Part shown: piece by piece, positions 1 through 8,430 of the stretch
Position numbering within the stretch: the first letter of the stretch is position 1
Layout of the letters: every line of letters starts with the position of its first letter
Virus record (IMG/VR): IMGVR_UViG_3300007541_004898
Span: 1-22,946 of that record
DNA length: 22,946 nt
From: a virus
Strand: one strand, 5' to 3'
Program-made: the position numbers and the translations under genes
The notes under the pieces: model-generated
Databases searched by the model: none
What the model saw: the letters and a program-made list of their open reading frames with translations, nothing else
Told to the model about the DNA's origin: nothing

Positions 1-1331
1 CTACCAGCAAGGATTTCATTGTTCTTCAGTTCTGCAAAATGGTTGTCTTCAAGGAAGTCATAATACAACTTTCCCTTAATTTCTTTCCATTCTGCTTTGG
101 TGATAATACCCTTGAGCAACAACTGCCTTTCAAGAAGGATATTAAACAACTCAGTGAAACGATTACGAAGGCGATTAATGAAGCGAGAGAACTTGAGTTC
201 ATCACGAGTAATTTCAGATGAACGACCCAAATTAAACTGTGCTTCAGTTTCCAAACGAGAAATTGGAACATTCAACGCTTCATACAACTTCTTACGGAAG
301 TAATTTACATCATCCAATTCACCAAGATTTTGTCCAGGTGGTAGCGTTGTGATTTCAGTTGACTTACCACCTTCACGGCGAGGCAACCAATAATCTTCAA
401 GCATGGTCATAAACTTGCGATCATCACGGACTTCGCCAGTGTTCGCATCATAGACCAACTTATTCTTGTGCTTAACCATCATATCACGCAGGTATTGTTC
501 TGCCTTTGCCTTTGGCAGATTACCCACATCAATATAGAATACTCTGCGTTCTGGTGCACGAGCCAAACGATAAATGACGGTTGCATCTTCCAGCATACGA
601 AGCTGATTCATTGGCTTCATTGCTTTCTGCAGATGAGAATAGATCAGTGTATTCTTCTCATCAAGAACGCCAGAGTGACAGTATGCAATTGTATCAGGTG
701 CAATCTTAACACCAACATTACCAGCAATCAGACCTCTTGCAGAATAAACAAAATATTCTCTGTATTCTTTAGGCACAAACTGATTTGTGGTCATCTCCGC
801 TTTGATATTGGTGCGCTTTTCTACACGAACCTTTTTAATCTTACGAGGATCAATATAACGCAATTCTTGAATGCCAGCACGAGGATTCGCTGCGTCAATC
901 ATAATATGGTAGAACAGACGACCATCCACATACCAATTGCGGAAGATATCGTATGCTTTGTTGTTAAAGTCCAACATCTCAAGAATGTAACCAAACTCAT
1001 CACGAATCATTTCTTTGATTCGTTCTGGTTGACTTTCGATGTCGTCTAATACAATAGAAACAGGTGGCTCATGTTCGTCAGCCACAATTGCTTCGTTGAT
1101 AATATCGTCAATTGCTCTTTCGCATTCTGGCTGCTGTGCCATTCTACGGTAGCGAGTGATAAGGGTTGCCTCGTTTTTGACAGTCCCTTCCATGTCGATG
1201 GTAGTGCCATAAGCACCACCTTCTGTGACCGCCAACGCACCATCTTCATTTGGTGGAGGCGCAAATGTTTGAACTGTTGGTGGCAGTTCTTCTTCTTTCT
1301 TTTTACCGATCTGGTATCCGAAAAGTTGCAT
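1..1331 (-). CDS. gp20: Portal vertex protein, T4 gp20 family (partial, C-terminus off window)
   Basis: This encodes the dodecameric portal that sits at one capsid vertex, nucleates head assembly, docks the terminase and connects to the neck. I read 443 complete codons from an ATG at 1331; the gene runs off the left edge, so the C-terminus is missing (T4 gp20 is about 524 aa). The N-terminus opens MQLFGYQIGKKKEE. Typical portal segments follow, including ERAIDDIINEAIV (near residue 75), a KAYDIFRNWYVDGRLFYH stretch and RLARAPERRVFYIDVGNLP. An SRLETEAQFNLGRSSEITRDE-type segment comes late. An AGGAA ribosome-binding site lies about 10 bases upstream of the start. It follows the tail tube gene across a terminator, which matches T4 order 18-19-20. 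The family call is secure. Confidence 0.95.
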   Translation of the reverse strand, partial: MQLFGYQIGKKKEEELPPTVQTFAPPPNEDGALAVTEGGAYGTTIDMEGTVKNEATLITRYRRMAQQPECERAIDDIINEAIVADEHEPPVSIVLDDIESQPERIKEMIRDEFGYILEMLDFNNKAYDIFRNWYVDGRLFYHIMIDAANPRAGIQELRYIDPRKIKKVRVEKRTNIKAEMTTNQFVPKEYREYFVYSARGLIAGNVGVKIAPDTIAYCHSGVLDEKNTLIYSHLQKAMKPMNQLRMLEDATVIYRLARAPERRVFYIDVGNLPKAKAEQYLRDMMVKHKNKLVYDANTGEVRDDRKFMTMLEDYWLPRREGGKSTEITTLPPGQNLGELDDVNYFRKKLYEALNVPISRLETEAQFNLGRSSEITRDELKFSRFINRLRNRFTELFNILLERQLLLKGIITKAEWKEIKGKLYYDFLEDNHFAELKNNEILAG

Positions 1332-1350
1332 TGTTTTATATTCCTATTTC

Positions 1351-1390
1351 AAAGAAATGGGGGCAGCATATTGTTATTTAGCTGCCCCCA
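1351..1390 (-). terminator. Intrinsic terminator between tail tube and portal genes
   Basis: A perfect 10-bp inverted repeat (TGGGGGCAGC at 1358-1367, GCTGCCCCCA at 1381-1390) with a 13-base AT-rich loop is followed on the minus strand by TTTCTTT. It lies just after the tail tube stop codon and before the portal start. It probably ends or attenuates the abundant tube transcript so that less portal mRNA is made. Confidence 0.85.
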
Positions 1391-1410
1391 TCGAATCACA
1401 TTTTCACGGA

Positions 1411-1959
1411 TTAGATACCGCCAGCGTTGCCAGTGTTTCCACCAATAACTTCCCAATAGTCAAATGCGAAAGTTACTGAGAATTCCTGGACACCTTCATT
1501 TTCCCAACCAAGGTCAATTGTGGATACTTCGGATGGGAAGATACCAACAAACTGATATACACGAAGAATTTCGCCAGTCTTAGCGAATTGTGTTACCTGT
1601 GCGTTTGCCTTGTAGAGAGTAGGTGCAGAACCGCCTGCAGTTCTCAGGTTGCCCTGAGCAGAATTGATTGCATGCGACCACTGTTCCATTGCATTACGGA
1701 TTGCCAAGTCTTCATCATTCATGATGGTGACTGTCCAGTCTGCATAAGTGCGATTTCCTGCTACCTTGATCTGACGACCAAAGTATGGCACAGGAACGAC
1801 ACCCAACGACGACGCTGGGATCTGAGCAGCACGAGCCATGAATGGCACCTGTGCGTCAGCAACGCCGTTGATTGGGTTCGTAATTTGCACTTCGAAGAGC
1901 GAACTGCGGGCACCGCCAGCTTTAAGTGCTCCAGCAAATTGATTTACATTAAAAGCCAT
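1411..1959 (-). CDS. gp19: Tail tube protein, T4 gp19 family
   Basis: This is the structural subunit of the inner, non-contractile tail tube through which DNA passes. The protein is 182 aa, close to T4 gp19 (163 aa). It starts MAFNVNQFAGALKAGGAR, followed by a LFEVQITNP strand, an ASSLGVVPVPYFGRQIKVAG segment and a YADWTVTIMND segment typical of the gp19 family. The C-terminal half has FVGIFPSEVSTIDLGWE and an EFSVTFAFDYWEV strand. A strong GGAG ribosome-binding site precedes the ATG. It lies directly downstream of the sheath gene, has its own late-promoter-like octamer, and is followed by a perfect hairpin terminator, as suits a highly expressed late gene. Confidence 0.96.
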   Translation of the reverse strand: MAFNVNQFAGALKAGGARSSLFEVQITNPINGVADAQVPFMARAAQIPASSLGVVPVPYFGRQIKVAGNRTYADWTVTIMNDEDLAIRNAMEQWSHAINSAQGNLRTAGGSAPTLYKANAQVTQFAKTGEILRVYQFVGIFPSEVSTIDLGWENEGVQEFSVTFAFDYWEVIGGNTGNAGGI

Positions 1960-1977
1960 TGTCGTTCTCCTTTATCC

Positions 1978-1985
1978 TATTTATT
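1978..1985 (-). promoter_or_regulatory. Late-promoter-like octamer (AATAAATA) before tail tube gene
   Basis: The minus strand reads AATAAATA, one base from the T4 late consensus TATAAATA, 18 bases upstream of the tail tube ATG. It overlaps the stop codon of the sheath gene. Degenerate NATAAATA late promoters are known in T4-like phages. The spacing leaves a short leader carrying the GGAG site, so use as a promoter is plausible but not proven. Confidence 0.5.
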
Positions 1986-3900
1986 AGCCAAATTGACCGA
2001 CTACTTCAGAGAACTCAACGCCAGTTCTAACCGCAACAAAATTCAACTGAATGAAGTTGATAGAACGAGCTGGCTTAATGTAGATGTCACCGATAAACTC
2101 ATTGCGATCAATAACCTCACCAGTATTATTGGTGCTGTCACAAACCACACGGAAATCAGTGATACCTCTGCGTCCCTGCACATCACGCAGGAACGGTTCT
2201 ACCAGATTGCGGAACTGCGAACGAGTAAACTCGTCGTTGAACTCAAACAGAGTAAACTTGGAAGCAGTACTAATTGCTTTTTCAAGTACAATGAACAGAC
2301 GACGAACATTGATGCGGTCAAACGCAGAAGGTTTAGCCAACATAGTCTTATCGCCAAACAGTACAGTACCCTGTCCTGGGAAGGTTACAACTGGGTTGAT
2401 GCCCTTCTTATAGAGTTGATCTCTGTCACCCTTACCTGGATTGTAAGCGAGGCGGATGCTATTCTTAACATTGCCACGATTGAAACCAGCTGGGCTGTAC
2501 CATGGATCACGAATCTGATCAGTCTGAACCATCAGACCAGCAGTATCACCGTTCAGAGGAACATAACGATAGACATCGTTGTACTTGTCGTACTGATACT
2601 TCCAACCAGAATCCATTACTGCGTAAGAGGAACTTGGCAGACTGTCACGGAAGGCGATGATATCATCTCTTTCCTTACCTTCGTATGCATTGTTGTTAAC
2701 AACATCAGCACGCTCAGGCGACAATACTGCGATACAGTCTTTACGAGACTCAGCAATATTTGTGATCAAGTGAATTGCAAGAGTTGCATCTGCATTCGAA
2801 CCAAGCAGGAACGATACATCAACATCTTCTGCTGACTTGAATACATTATAGAATGGAATCTTCTGCGCTCCAGTTGGCGTTGTGCCATCCTTACCGCCAG
2901 AGAAACTATTCGTAACAGGAAGATCAGTGCCTGGATAATTCGTGCCAAGGTCAGCACGAACACCAGCGTTTGTCATACCACTGTTGTGAGCACCCCACCA
3001 GATATATGGTGAGTTCTGATTAATTACTTCTTTGTAGTAATTACCAGCACCCTGTTCTGTGCGACCGTCTACTGCCTGTGACAGACCAGCATAAACTTCA
3101 AGAACAGTTCCTTGAACACCAGTGAACAAACCGTCTTCGTCAACAACCGCCACATGGATTTCGTCACCCTGTGAATTTACAGTGTTTGCGTATGTGGTAG
3201 TGGTTGGAGCATTGTCGAAGTTGTTGAAGTATTCCCAACGACGAGTAATGTCGGTGGCATAATTCGATACTGTGTTACCAGTATAGTTTGAGTTCAATGT
3301 AATGGTGTTGCCAGACAACGCAGCAATCTTGCGGCTCTCGAAATCTGGACCAAGCAGGATCAAGTCGCCAACCACAAACTGTGTTTCAGCGTTTGAAGAA
3401 CCCTGACCATCACCAGCCAATGTTACAGTCTTGCTGTTCTTAGTGGCATAGTAACTGGTAGATACTGTGGACTGCCATGCATTTGCATTCTGACAAACAG
3501 ATACTTTCAGCGAGTTACCCAAATCGCCTGGATACTTAGCAACCCAGTTGCCATGACCAGAGATGTTGGTGTACGATTCGTTATAATAATCTTCATTTGT
3601 GACATAAGTGCCAGTGCCACCAGAGGTAGCATTGTTAGCACTCGCAACCGCACGACTCACATACAACGCATTGCCATAGGCAAGGAAGTTTGCTGCCGTG
3701 AAGAAATCAGTTGCAGTATTTGAGTTTGGCTTACCAAAAATGTTAACGAGTCGATCTTCAGAGTCCACCAACACACGCTGGTTTACTGGACCCCATTTCA
3801 GGTGGGCTGCGATGGCACCTTCAGTGGTGCTGACCGCAGGCACGACCGTTGTAAGATCGATTTCGCTTACATTAACGCCTGGGGATACTTGGAAAGGCAT
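1984..3900 (-). CDS. gp18: Contractile tail sheath protein, T4 gp18 family
   Basis: This subunit forms the sheath around the tail tube and contracts to drive the tube through the host envelope. The protein is 638 aa, close to T4 gp18 (659 aa). The N-terminus MPFQVSPGVNVSEIDLTT is the usual sheath opening. A GPVNQRVLVDSEDRLVNIFG segment follows, then a long variable protruding domain. The conserved C-terminal sheath domain contains FNRGNVKNSIRLAYNP, GINPVVTFPGQGTVLFGDKT and RLFIVLEKAIS, ending with FIQLNFVAVRTGVEFSEVVG. A GGAG site precedes the ATG and a perfect late promoter octamer lies about 45 bases upstream. It sits between the large terminase and tail tube genes, as in T4. Confidence 0.97.
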   Translation of the reverse strand: MPFQVSPGVNVSEIDLTTVVPAVSTTEGAIAAHLKWGPVNQRVLVDSEDRLVNIFGKPNSNTATDFFTAANFLAYGNALYVSRAVASANNATSGGTGTYVTNEDYYNESYTNISGHGNWVAKYPGDLGNSLKVSVCQNANAWQSTVSTSYYATKNSKTVTLAGDGQGSSNAETQFVVGDLILLGPDFESRKIAALSGNTITLNSNYTGNTVSNYATDITRRWEYFNNFDNAPTTTTYANTVNSQGDEIHVAVVDEDGLFTGVQGTVLEVYAGLSQAVDGRTEQGAGNYYKEVINQNSPYIWWGAHNSGMTNAGVRADLGTNYPGTDLPVTNSFSGGKDGTTPTGAQKIPFYNVFKSAEDVDVSFLLGSNADATLAIHLITNIAESRKDCIAVLSPERADVVNNNAYEGKERDDIIAFRDSLPSSSYAVMDSGWKYQYDKYNDVYRYVPLNGDTAGLMVQTDQIRDPWYSPAGFNRGNVKNSIRLAYNPGKGDRDQLYKKGINPVVTFPGQGTVLFGDKTMLAKPSAFDRINVRRLFIVLEKAISTASKFTLFEFNDEFTRSQFRNLVEPFLRDVQGRRGITDFRVVCDSTNNTGEVIDRNEFIGDIYIKPARSINFIQLNFVAVRTGVEFSEVVGQFG

Positions 3901-3945
3901 TTTTTATCTCCTTCGAATGTAAAGGTCAACTATTTCATTTATTGA

Positions 3946-3953
3946 TATTTATA
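3946..3953 (-). promoter_or_regulatory. T4-type late promoter for tail sheath
   Basis: The minus strand reads TATAAATA exactly, the T4 late-promoter -10 element used by the gp55 sigma-like factor. It sits 45 bases upstream of the sheath ATG, in the gap after the terminase stop codon. It would drive sheath and, by read-through, tail tube expression. Confidence 0.88.
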
Positions 3954-3964
3954 AAAATGGGGTT

Positions 3965-5635
3965 TTAGAACCAGCTATTTGTGTTGTAGTTCGTCACCTT
4001 CCCATTTGCCATGTCACTATCGCCGCCCCAATCTCCTGCAGACCCAGCATCTTCGTACTCTTCCATGCCATCATTCATAATACCAAATGGAAGCAATTCT
4101 TCCATAACTTGCTCTCTTGTTCGTTCTCTGAGCATTGATAGAGTGCTGTTGTCTGTATAATCTCTGAAGAATGGTTGGTTGGATAGCCAAGCGAATAGCA
4201 CTAGCCCCATTACCAAATCATCATGACATCCTGGCTCTGCTTCGTATGAAACACCTTTTCTTGAAAATGTTGATAATTCATTTATTGTATTGAAGTCATT
4301 AACAATCAGCTGGTCTTGTTCCACTAGCAATTTCAGCACAGAACATCCAACCGACTTTACCTGTTTTGTGGTGCGAATTCCTTTGTCAATTGAACTTCCC
4401 TTTCTATTGAAACCACCAGAGATCTTTTTACCTAATCTTCCAGCATTTTCAGTGAAAAGGATGTGTTCATATTCATAATCAAAAAGCAACAACGCAGGAA
4501 TCTGCTCACCAATATCGTTCACTTCAACAAGAACGATAGCATTATTGTATTTTGTGCATGCTCTATATATTACTTCCGTGTATTCAACAGGTGGTGTCAG
4601 ATTGTCACGGAAGCAACAAACTTGTTTATACGGCATTGTCGTGGCATCAATTATGTGGAATGCGGAGTAATCTAACCCCTTGCCCCTTGACACATCCACG
4701 ATGCAGAAGTACACATGATCCTTTTGTGGCTCTTCATACATGTACATTCCATTGCCTTCTTGCAACGGACGACGAGCAACCAGTGCTTTTAGTTTGTTGC
4801 CTTCAATCAGTGTACCAGAACTGCCCAAGAACTCACATTCGAATTCCTGTGCAAACTTCTGCAGGTCAAAGTCCATTGACGCAAGTGTATCATTCTTCCA
4901 TTCCTGATCTCTTCCAGGAACTTCATACCACGGAACCTCAACATACTTGTAACCATTGGAACCATCTTTCGCACCTTCACAAGTTTTGTAGAAGTGATTC
5001 AAACCGTTTGGTGTGGAAGTGAAAAGAATCTTGGTAGTCTTACCAGATGAAATGGTAGGAAATACTGACGCAAAGAACTCGTCCCAGTTTTCTACGAACG
5101 CAGCCTCATCGATATACAGAAATGAAACAGACTTACCACGAATGGCAGAGGATGAGGTTGCTGCAGCGATAATCTTGCAACCGTTTTCAAATTCAACAGA
5201 ACCCTTGTTCCATTCAATGACCCCCTGCTGAATCCACTTTGGCAGTGCTTCGTATGCAATCTTGATACGATCTAGAATTTCACGAGCAGCATCACCTTTG
5301 TTTGCAAGTAGTCCAACAGTCTTGTGATTGTTGAACAGCACATAATGTAGAATAACTGCTACTGCTGTTGTCGTCTTACCTGCCTGTCGACTTGTGACGA
5401 CCGCAACACGACGATTCTTTGTAATCTTTTCGATAATTTCTTTCTGATATTCATAAAGCTCAATCGGTATGAGTCCATGGTCAACATGAACGATGTTAAT
5501 GTATTTTTCTGAAAAGTATGTTGGATCCTTGGCACACTTGAGAAACTCTTTTAATTTCTCTTCATCCCAATCAACTGCAACGCCCTTGCGCTTTAGGTTT
5601 AGATTACCAAGATAACCTTTATCAATTAGATTCAT
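3965..5635 (-). CDS. gp17: Terminase large subunit, T4 gp17 family
   Basis: This is the DNA packaging motor: an N-terminal ATPase translocates DNA through the portal and a C-terminal nuclease cuts the concatemer. The protein is 556 aa (T4 gp17 is 610). Walker A is SRQAGKT at residues 82-88. Walker B is FLYIDEAAF at 172-180, with D176 and catalytic E177. The coupling motif TST is at 206-208. The nuclease domain shows VDVSRGKGLDYS with D314 and D322, E371 in VEVNDIG, and HDDLVMG near 471-477, consistent with an RNase H-like metal site. All key residues are present, so it should be active. Its start lies inside the small terminase gene, overlapping by 14 bases, which suggests translational coupling. 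Confidence 0.97.
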   Translation of the reverse strand: MNLIDKGYLGNLNLKRKGVAVDWDEEKLKEFLKCAKDPTYFSEKYINIVHVDHGLIPIELYEYQKEIIEKITKNRRVAVVTSRQAGKTTTAVAVILHYVLFNNHKTVGLLANKGDAAREILDRIKIAYEALPKWIQQGVIEWNKGSVEFENGCKIIAAATSSSAIRGKSVSFLYIDEAAFVENWDEFFASVFPTISSGKTTKILFTSTPNGLNHFYKTCEGAKDGSNGYKYVEVPWYEVPGRDQEWKNDTLASMDFDLQKFAQEFECEFLGSSGTLIEGNKLKALVARRPLQEGNGMYMYEEPQKDHVYFCIVDVSRGKGLDYSAFHIIDATTMPYKQVCCFRDNLTPPVEYTEVIYRACTKYNNAIVLVEVNDIGEQIPALLLFDYEYEHILFTENAGRLGKKISGGFNRKGSSIDKGIRTTKQVKSVGCSVLKLLVEQDQLIVNDFNTINELSTFSRKGVSYEAEPGCHDDLVMGLVLFAWLSNQPFFRDYTDNSTLSMLRERTREQVMEELLPFGIMNDGMEEYEDAGSAGDWGGDSDMANGKVTNYNTNSWF

Positions 5636-6041
5636 CTTTAATCATCTTCAATAAATCAGCAGTTGACCCAACAAACAAATTATTATTGGTGACCTGCTTT
5701 GGATCATCAACTTGTTGTTCTTCTTTTTTCAGTTCTTTCACTTGCTTTTGGATAGCAAGCAGGTCTTTGTTTGCATCAACTAGCGTCTTGGTCAGCTGAC
5801 CCACAACTTCAAACGCTCGTGGGTGTTCGCTTGCCTTTGCAAGTTCAAGCAAAGAGTCAAGCGCATATGATCCCTTCTCAATTACTTGATACAAATTGCT
5901 TCGAGCATACTCATAATCAGTTTGAATATCTTTGGATTGGTCTTTGGATTTAGGAACTACAATCGGTGCTTTAGGATCATCAATTATCAAGTCACCTTCA
6001 ATTCCCAAAATCTCATTCATATTATCAGTCAAATTTTTCAT
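5622..6041 (-). CDS. gp16: Terminase small subunit, T4 gp16 family
   Basis: This is the DNA-recognition and regulatory partner of the large terminase in packaging initiation. It is 139 aa (T4 gp16 is 164). The central region (residues about 42-100) is helical and reads like the conserved gp16 core: DYEYARSNLYQVIEKGSYAL, then LELAKASEHPRAFEVVGQL and a Lys/Glu-rich coiled-coil stretch that would support ring assembly. It begins in a TAATG overlap with the gp15 stop and overlaps the start of the large subunit. Sequence plus position make the call firm. Confidence 0.93.
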   Translation of the reverse strand: MKNLTDNMNEILGIEGDLIIDDPKAPIVVPKSKDQSKDIQTDYEYARSNLYQVIEKGSYALDSLLELAKASEHPRAFEVVGQLTKTLVDANKDLLAIQKQVKELKKEEQQVDDPKQVTNNNLFVGSTADLLKMIKDESN

Positions 6042-6880
6042 TAGTGATTATGCCTATTCACTCCATCAAAATAATCTTCTTTGTCAAATGCGTAATCCCA
6101 ATTGCTGTTGGCATCAATTGAAGAATATGCCACGCTTGCCGCTGCGTTGGTTGTCGCAACACCGTTAGCATATTGTCCTGGAACAAGTGTGATCTTAACA
6201 TCAGGACCAACTTCAGTGCCAATAGAATCGCCTGTCGCATTAATAGCAAAATCAAGAACGGTTCTCTTAATAACACCCTTGTTACTAACTGGACCGAACA
6301 CATAACCTTTGATGGTGAAGTTGAAAGTATAAATGATTGCACGACGAGTTGCAAAATCATTTTCGTAAGTGTCTTCAATGCTCATGTCGTTGAGCACTGT
6401 TGGAATATCATAATAGTCGCCAATCTCAGGAATCAATTTAAGGCTGTGCGTCCACTCTGGTCTGAAGAATGGAATAATCTGCTCTACAACCTGCATTGCA
6501 TCTTCGTTGTTGGCAAAGAACGCATACAGAGAGATATTGAAATCATATGGCACAGGAGTGTATTGTGCACGGACATAGTTTTCACTTGATCCAATGTTTG
6601 TGTTGCGATGCATCTTATTTAATGCACGGTTTGGATTGTATGCCATACTGGTAAGTTCAAATCCAATTCTTGGCAGCTGAATTGCAACTTCACGGTCTAG
6701 TCCTGGATCTGCGTTGATTCTTTCAAGCCACTTTTCTTTTGGACCATAGGCAATAGGAACACCAATCGTTTGGACTACATTGCCAGAACTGTCTGTGCGC
6801 ACGACACGCATATCATTAAACATGCTACCAAACATGATAATATATTTGCGGATAACGCCATTATAGAAATATTGGGGCAT
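6041..6880 (-). CDS. gp15: Tail sheath stabiliser and completion protein, T4 gp15 family
   Basis: In T4 this protein caps the finished tail tube and sheath and joins the tail to the neck. The protein is 279 aa, matching T4 gp15 (272 aa). The N-terminus MPQYFYNGVIRKYIIMFGSMF mirrors the T4 start, where aromatic YFYN is followed by RRY and a G-x-LF segment. A VPIAYGPKEKWLERINAD segment follows, then LPRIGFELTSMAYNP, PYDFNISLYAF and VEQIIPFFRPEW, all matching conserved gp15 positions. It overlaps the gp14 gene by one base (TGATG) and the gp16 start by one base (TAATG). Confidence 0.94.
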   Translation of the reverse strand: MPQYFYNGVIRKYIIMFGSMFNDMRVVRTDSSGNVVQTIGVPIAYGPKEKWLERINADPGLDREVAIQLPRIGFELTSMAYNPNRALNKMHRNTNIGSSENYVRAQYTPVPYDFNISLYAFFANNEDAMQVVEQIIPFFRPEWTHSLKLIPEIGDYYDIPTVLNDMSIEDTYENDFATRRAIIYTFNFTIKGYVFGPVSNKGVIKRTVLDFAINATGDSIGTEVGPDVKITLVPGQYANGVATTNAAASVAYSSIDANSNWDYAFDKEDYFDGVNRHNH

Positions 6881-7617
6881 CAGAGTTCACCAAAAGGATT
6901 TGATTGCGACCAATCAACAAAGTTTAATGTGCCGCTGGTTTGTTGCGTGAAGAATTCGTTGTTTGCTTGATTATCAGCATCTTCAACACGATATCCATCG
7001 TTCAGAATGGTGTCACCATCTTCAAACGCAAGATTATTGCCAGCCTCATCAAGCAGCTGATAGAAGCCCATATCACCAGAGTATGTGCTTTCAATTGTAT
7101 CAATGGCAGCAATATCAGTATTAAGTTGTTCGTGACTGTATTCCCACAACTCAAGTGTGAGATCATAAGTCTGGAGCGAACCCATTTGATAGAACACCGC
7201 TTCGTGTTCTACAAACTTCACTTCGAAGATCTTACCATTGAGCGGGAAGTAAATAAGATCACCCTCTGCTGGACGACCAATGTCATCTGTTGTATTCGCA
7301 TCTGCAATTTCTTCATGGAATCTGCGCTGAGAAACAGTCATAACCATCTGATCACGAATTTCTAGACCAAACTTGGAGAGGAAATCGCCATCACCGCTGA
7401 ATCCATCAACAGACTTAATGTACATTTCAATTGTGTATGCATCTTCAAACTTCGACAAAACATCCTCACCAAAAAGATTGTCTTCTTTAACAATAGTTCT
7501 TGGCATGTAAAATACATCAATGCCATAGATCTTGATGGATTCAATTATGAGACTCTCGATGAGCCTTTGCTCCATCGAGTTCTCAAAATTATTAAAATAG
7601 AAGTTTGTCGTTGGCAT
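6880..7617 (-). CDS. gp14: Neck (head completion) protein, T4 gp14 family
   Basis: This component of the neck, with gp13, closes the portal after packaging and forms the head-tail joining platform. The protein is 245 aa (T4 gp14 is 256). Diagnostic segments are LIIESIKIYGIDVFYMPRT (near residue 22), NLFGEDVLSKFEDAYTIEMY, FLSKFGLEIRDQ and EGDLIYFPLNGKIFEVKFVE. These parallel the T4 segments around VECYYVPRE, IFGEDLKNKF and GDLIYFP. The start is 7 bases after the gp13 stop, and the stop overlaps the gp15 start. Confidence 0.94.
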   Translation of the reverse strand: MPTTNFYFNNFENSMEQRLIESLIIESIKIYGIDVFYMPRTIVKEDNLFGEDVLSKFEDAYTIEMYIKSVDGFSGDGDFLSKFGLEIRDQMVMTVSQRRFHEEIADANTTDDIGRPAEGDLIYFPLNGKIFEVKFVEHEAVFYQMGSLQTYDLTLELWEYSHEQLNTDIAAIDTIESTYSGDMGFYQLLDEAGNNLAFEDGDTILNDGYRVEDADNQANNEFFTQQTSGTLNFVDWSQSNPFGEL

Positions 7618-7624
7618 AATAAAA

Positions 7625-8368
7625 TCAGCCGATCATGTCAAACGAAGGTAGAGAGTATGTGTTGATCATCTCTTCTTCCAATCGTTTGATCTCTTCTTCT
7701 GCCTCATTGTAGATTTGTTCGCCATTGAATGTAACGCCACCTGGAAGTTGCATACCACTAAACTTCTTCAGATTTGTTCCCCACTGGCGTTTGATGAGTT
7801 GTGTTGCATACTTACGCAACCAACGATCACCCCAAACATCACTATATGTATCTGGCTCAACGGTGCGATAACATTTGATGATAATATACTCACCTGCAGT
7901 TACACGGAATTGCCAATCCATGTCAATGTAGAGTCGGTCAGTGTGTCTGTTGAAACGAAATGGTTGCTTACCAACAAACAATTCTTGCATCAAAGCAATA
8001 CGCTCCATGCTCATGGTGTAGTTAGCAAAGGTGCTGTGTGCCCAATCGTAAATTTCGTTGAGTGTGATCTGATAGCGAAGATTGAACAGATTGTTGGTGT
8101 TCAGTCCTGCACCAATCGGGAAAATGTCTACAACACCAATGATAGACTCAGGCAGCGTGATGTATTCGTTAGTGATGTCGGATGCAGTGATCTGATACTT
8201 ATAAAAGTCCTCATACGATCCATCATAGTGAAAATCACGATAGTATTCAAGCGCATCGTCAATACGGTCTTGCACTTGATCCTCGTCAACATTGATTTCG
8301 ATTACTGGATGACCAAGTTCACGAAGGCAATACTTCTTAAACTCAGTTCTTGTAGTTGGAGTAGCCAT
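7625..8368 (-). CDS. gp13: Neck (head completion) protein, T4 gp13 family
   Basis: This is the head-proximal neck protein that binds the portal and, with gp14, seals the filled head. The protein is 247 aa; T4 gp13 is longer (309). The N-terminus MATPTTRTEFKKYCLRELG, followed by PVIEINVDEDQVQDRIDDAL and EYYRDFHYDGS, is typical of gp13 in T4-like phages. Later segments include ITLPESIIGVVDIFPIG and a WGDRWLRKYATQLIKRQWG helix. The ATG follows a 7-T run that is also the tail of a hairpin; the only ribosome-binding candidate is GGGA about 10 bases upstream, inside the 3' arm of that hairpin. Start context is therefore unusual. Confidence 0.93.
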   Translation of the reverse strand: MATPTTRTEFKKYCLRELGHPVIEINVDEDQVQDRIDDALEYYRDFHYDGSYEDFYKYQITASDITNEYITLPESIIGVVDIFPIGAGLNTNNLFNLRYQITLNEIYDWAHSTFANYTMSMERIALMQELFVGKQPFRFNRHTDRLYIDMDWQFRVTAGEYIIIKCYRTVEPDTYSDVWGDRWLRKYATQLIKRQWGTNLKKFSGMQLPGGVTFNGEQIYNEAEEEIKRLEEEMINTYSLPSFDMIG

Positions 8369-8407
8369 AAAAAAATAGTCCCAGAGAGGTTATCTACTGG
8401 AACTATT
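8369..8407 (-). terminator. Intrinsic terminator abutting the gp13 start, overlapping a late promoter
   Basis: On the minus strand an 11-base arm (AATAGTTCCAG, 8407-8397) pairs with CTGGGACTATT (8384-8374) with a single T-G wobble. It is followed at once by seven T residues (8375-8369) and then the gp13 ATG. It ends transcripts arriving from the upstream envelope-protein genes. The 5' arm overlaps the late promoter, so transcripts begun there would lack part of that arm. Confidence 0.75.
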
Positions 8408-8411
8408 TATA
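8404..8411 (-). promoter_or_regulatory. T4-type late promoter for the neck-terminase operon
   Basis: Exact TATAAATA on the minus strand, 36 bases upstream of the gp13 ATG. It would drive gp13 to gp17 as one late operon. Its last four bases coincide with the start of the terminator hairpin arm at 8407-8397. Confidence 0.85.
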
Positions 8412-8430
8412 ATGATTGGGATTGCCTTAT

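Noticed and set aside
468-1049. A 193-codon plus-strand frame over the portal gene
   Set aside because: Antisense to a confident portal protein and has no recognisable motif.
1588-2835. A 415-codon open frame on the plus strand across tail tube and sheath genes
   Set aside because: Antisense shadow of two clear structural genes; sequence is Ile/Thr/Cys-rich with no family resemblance and no ribosome site.
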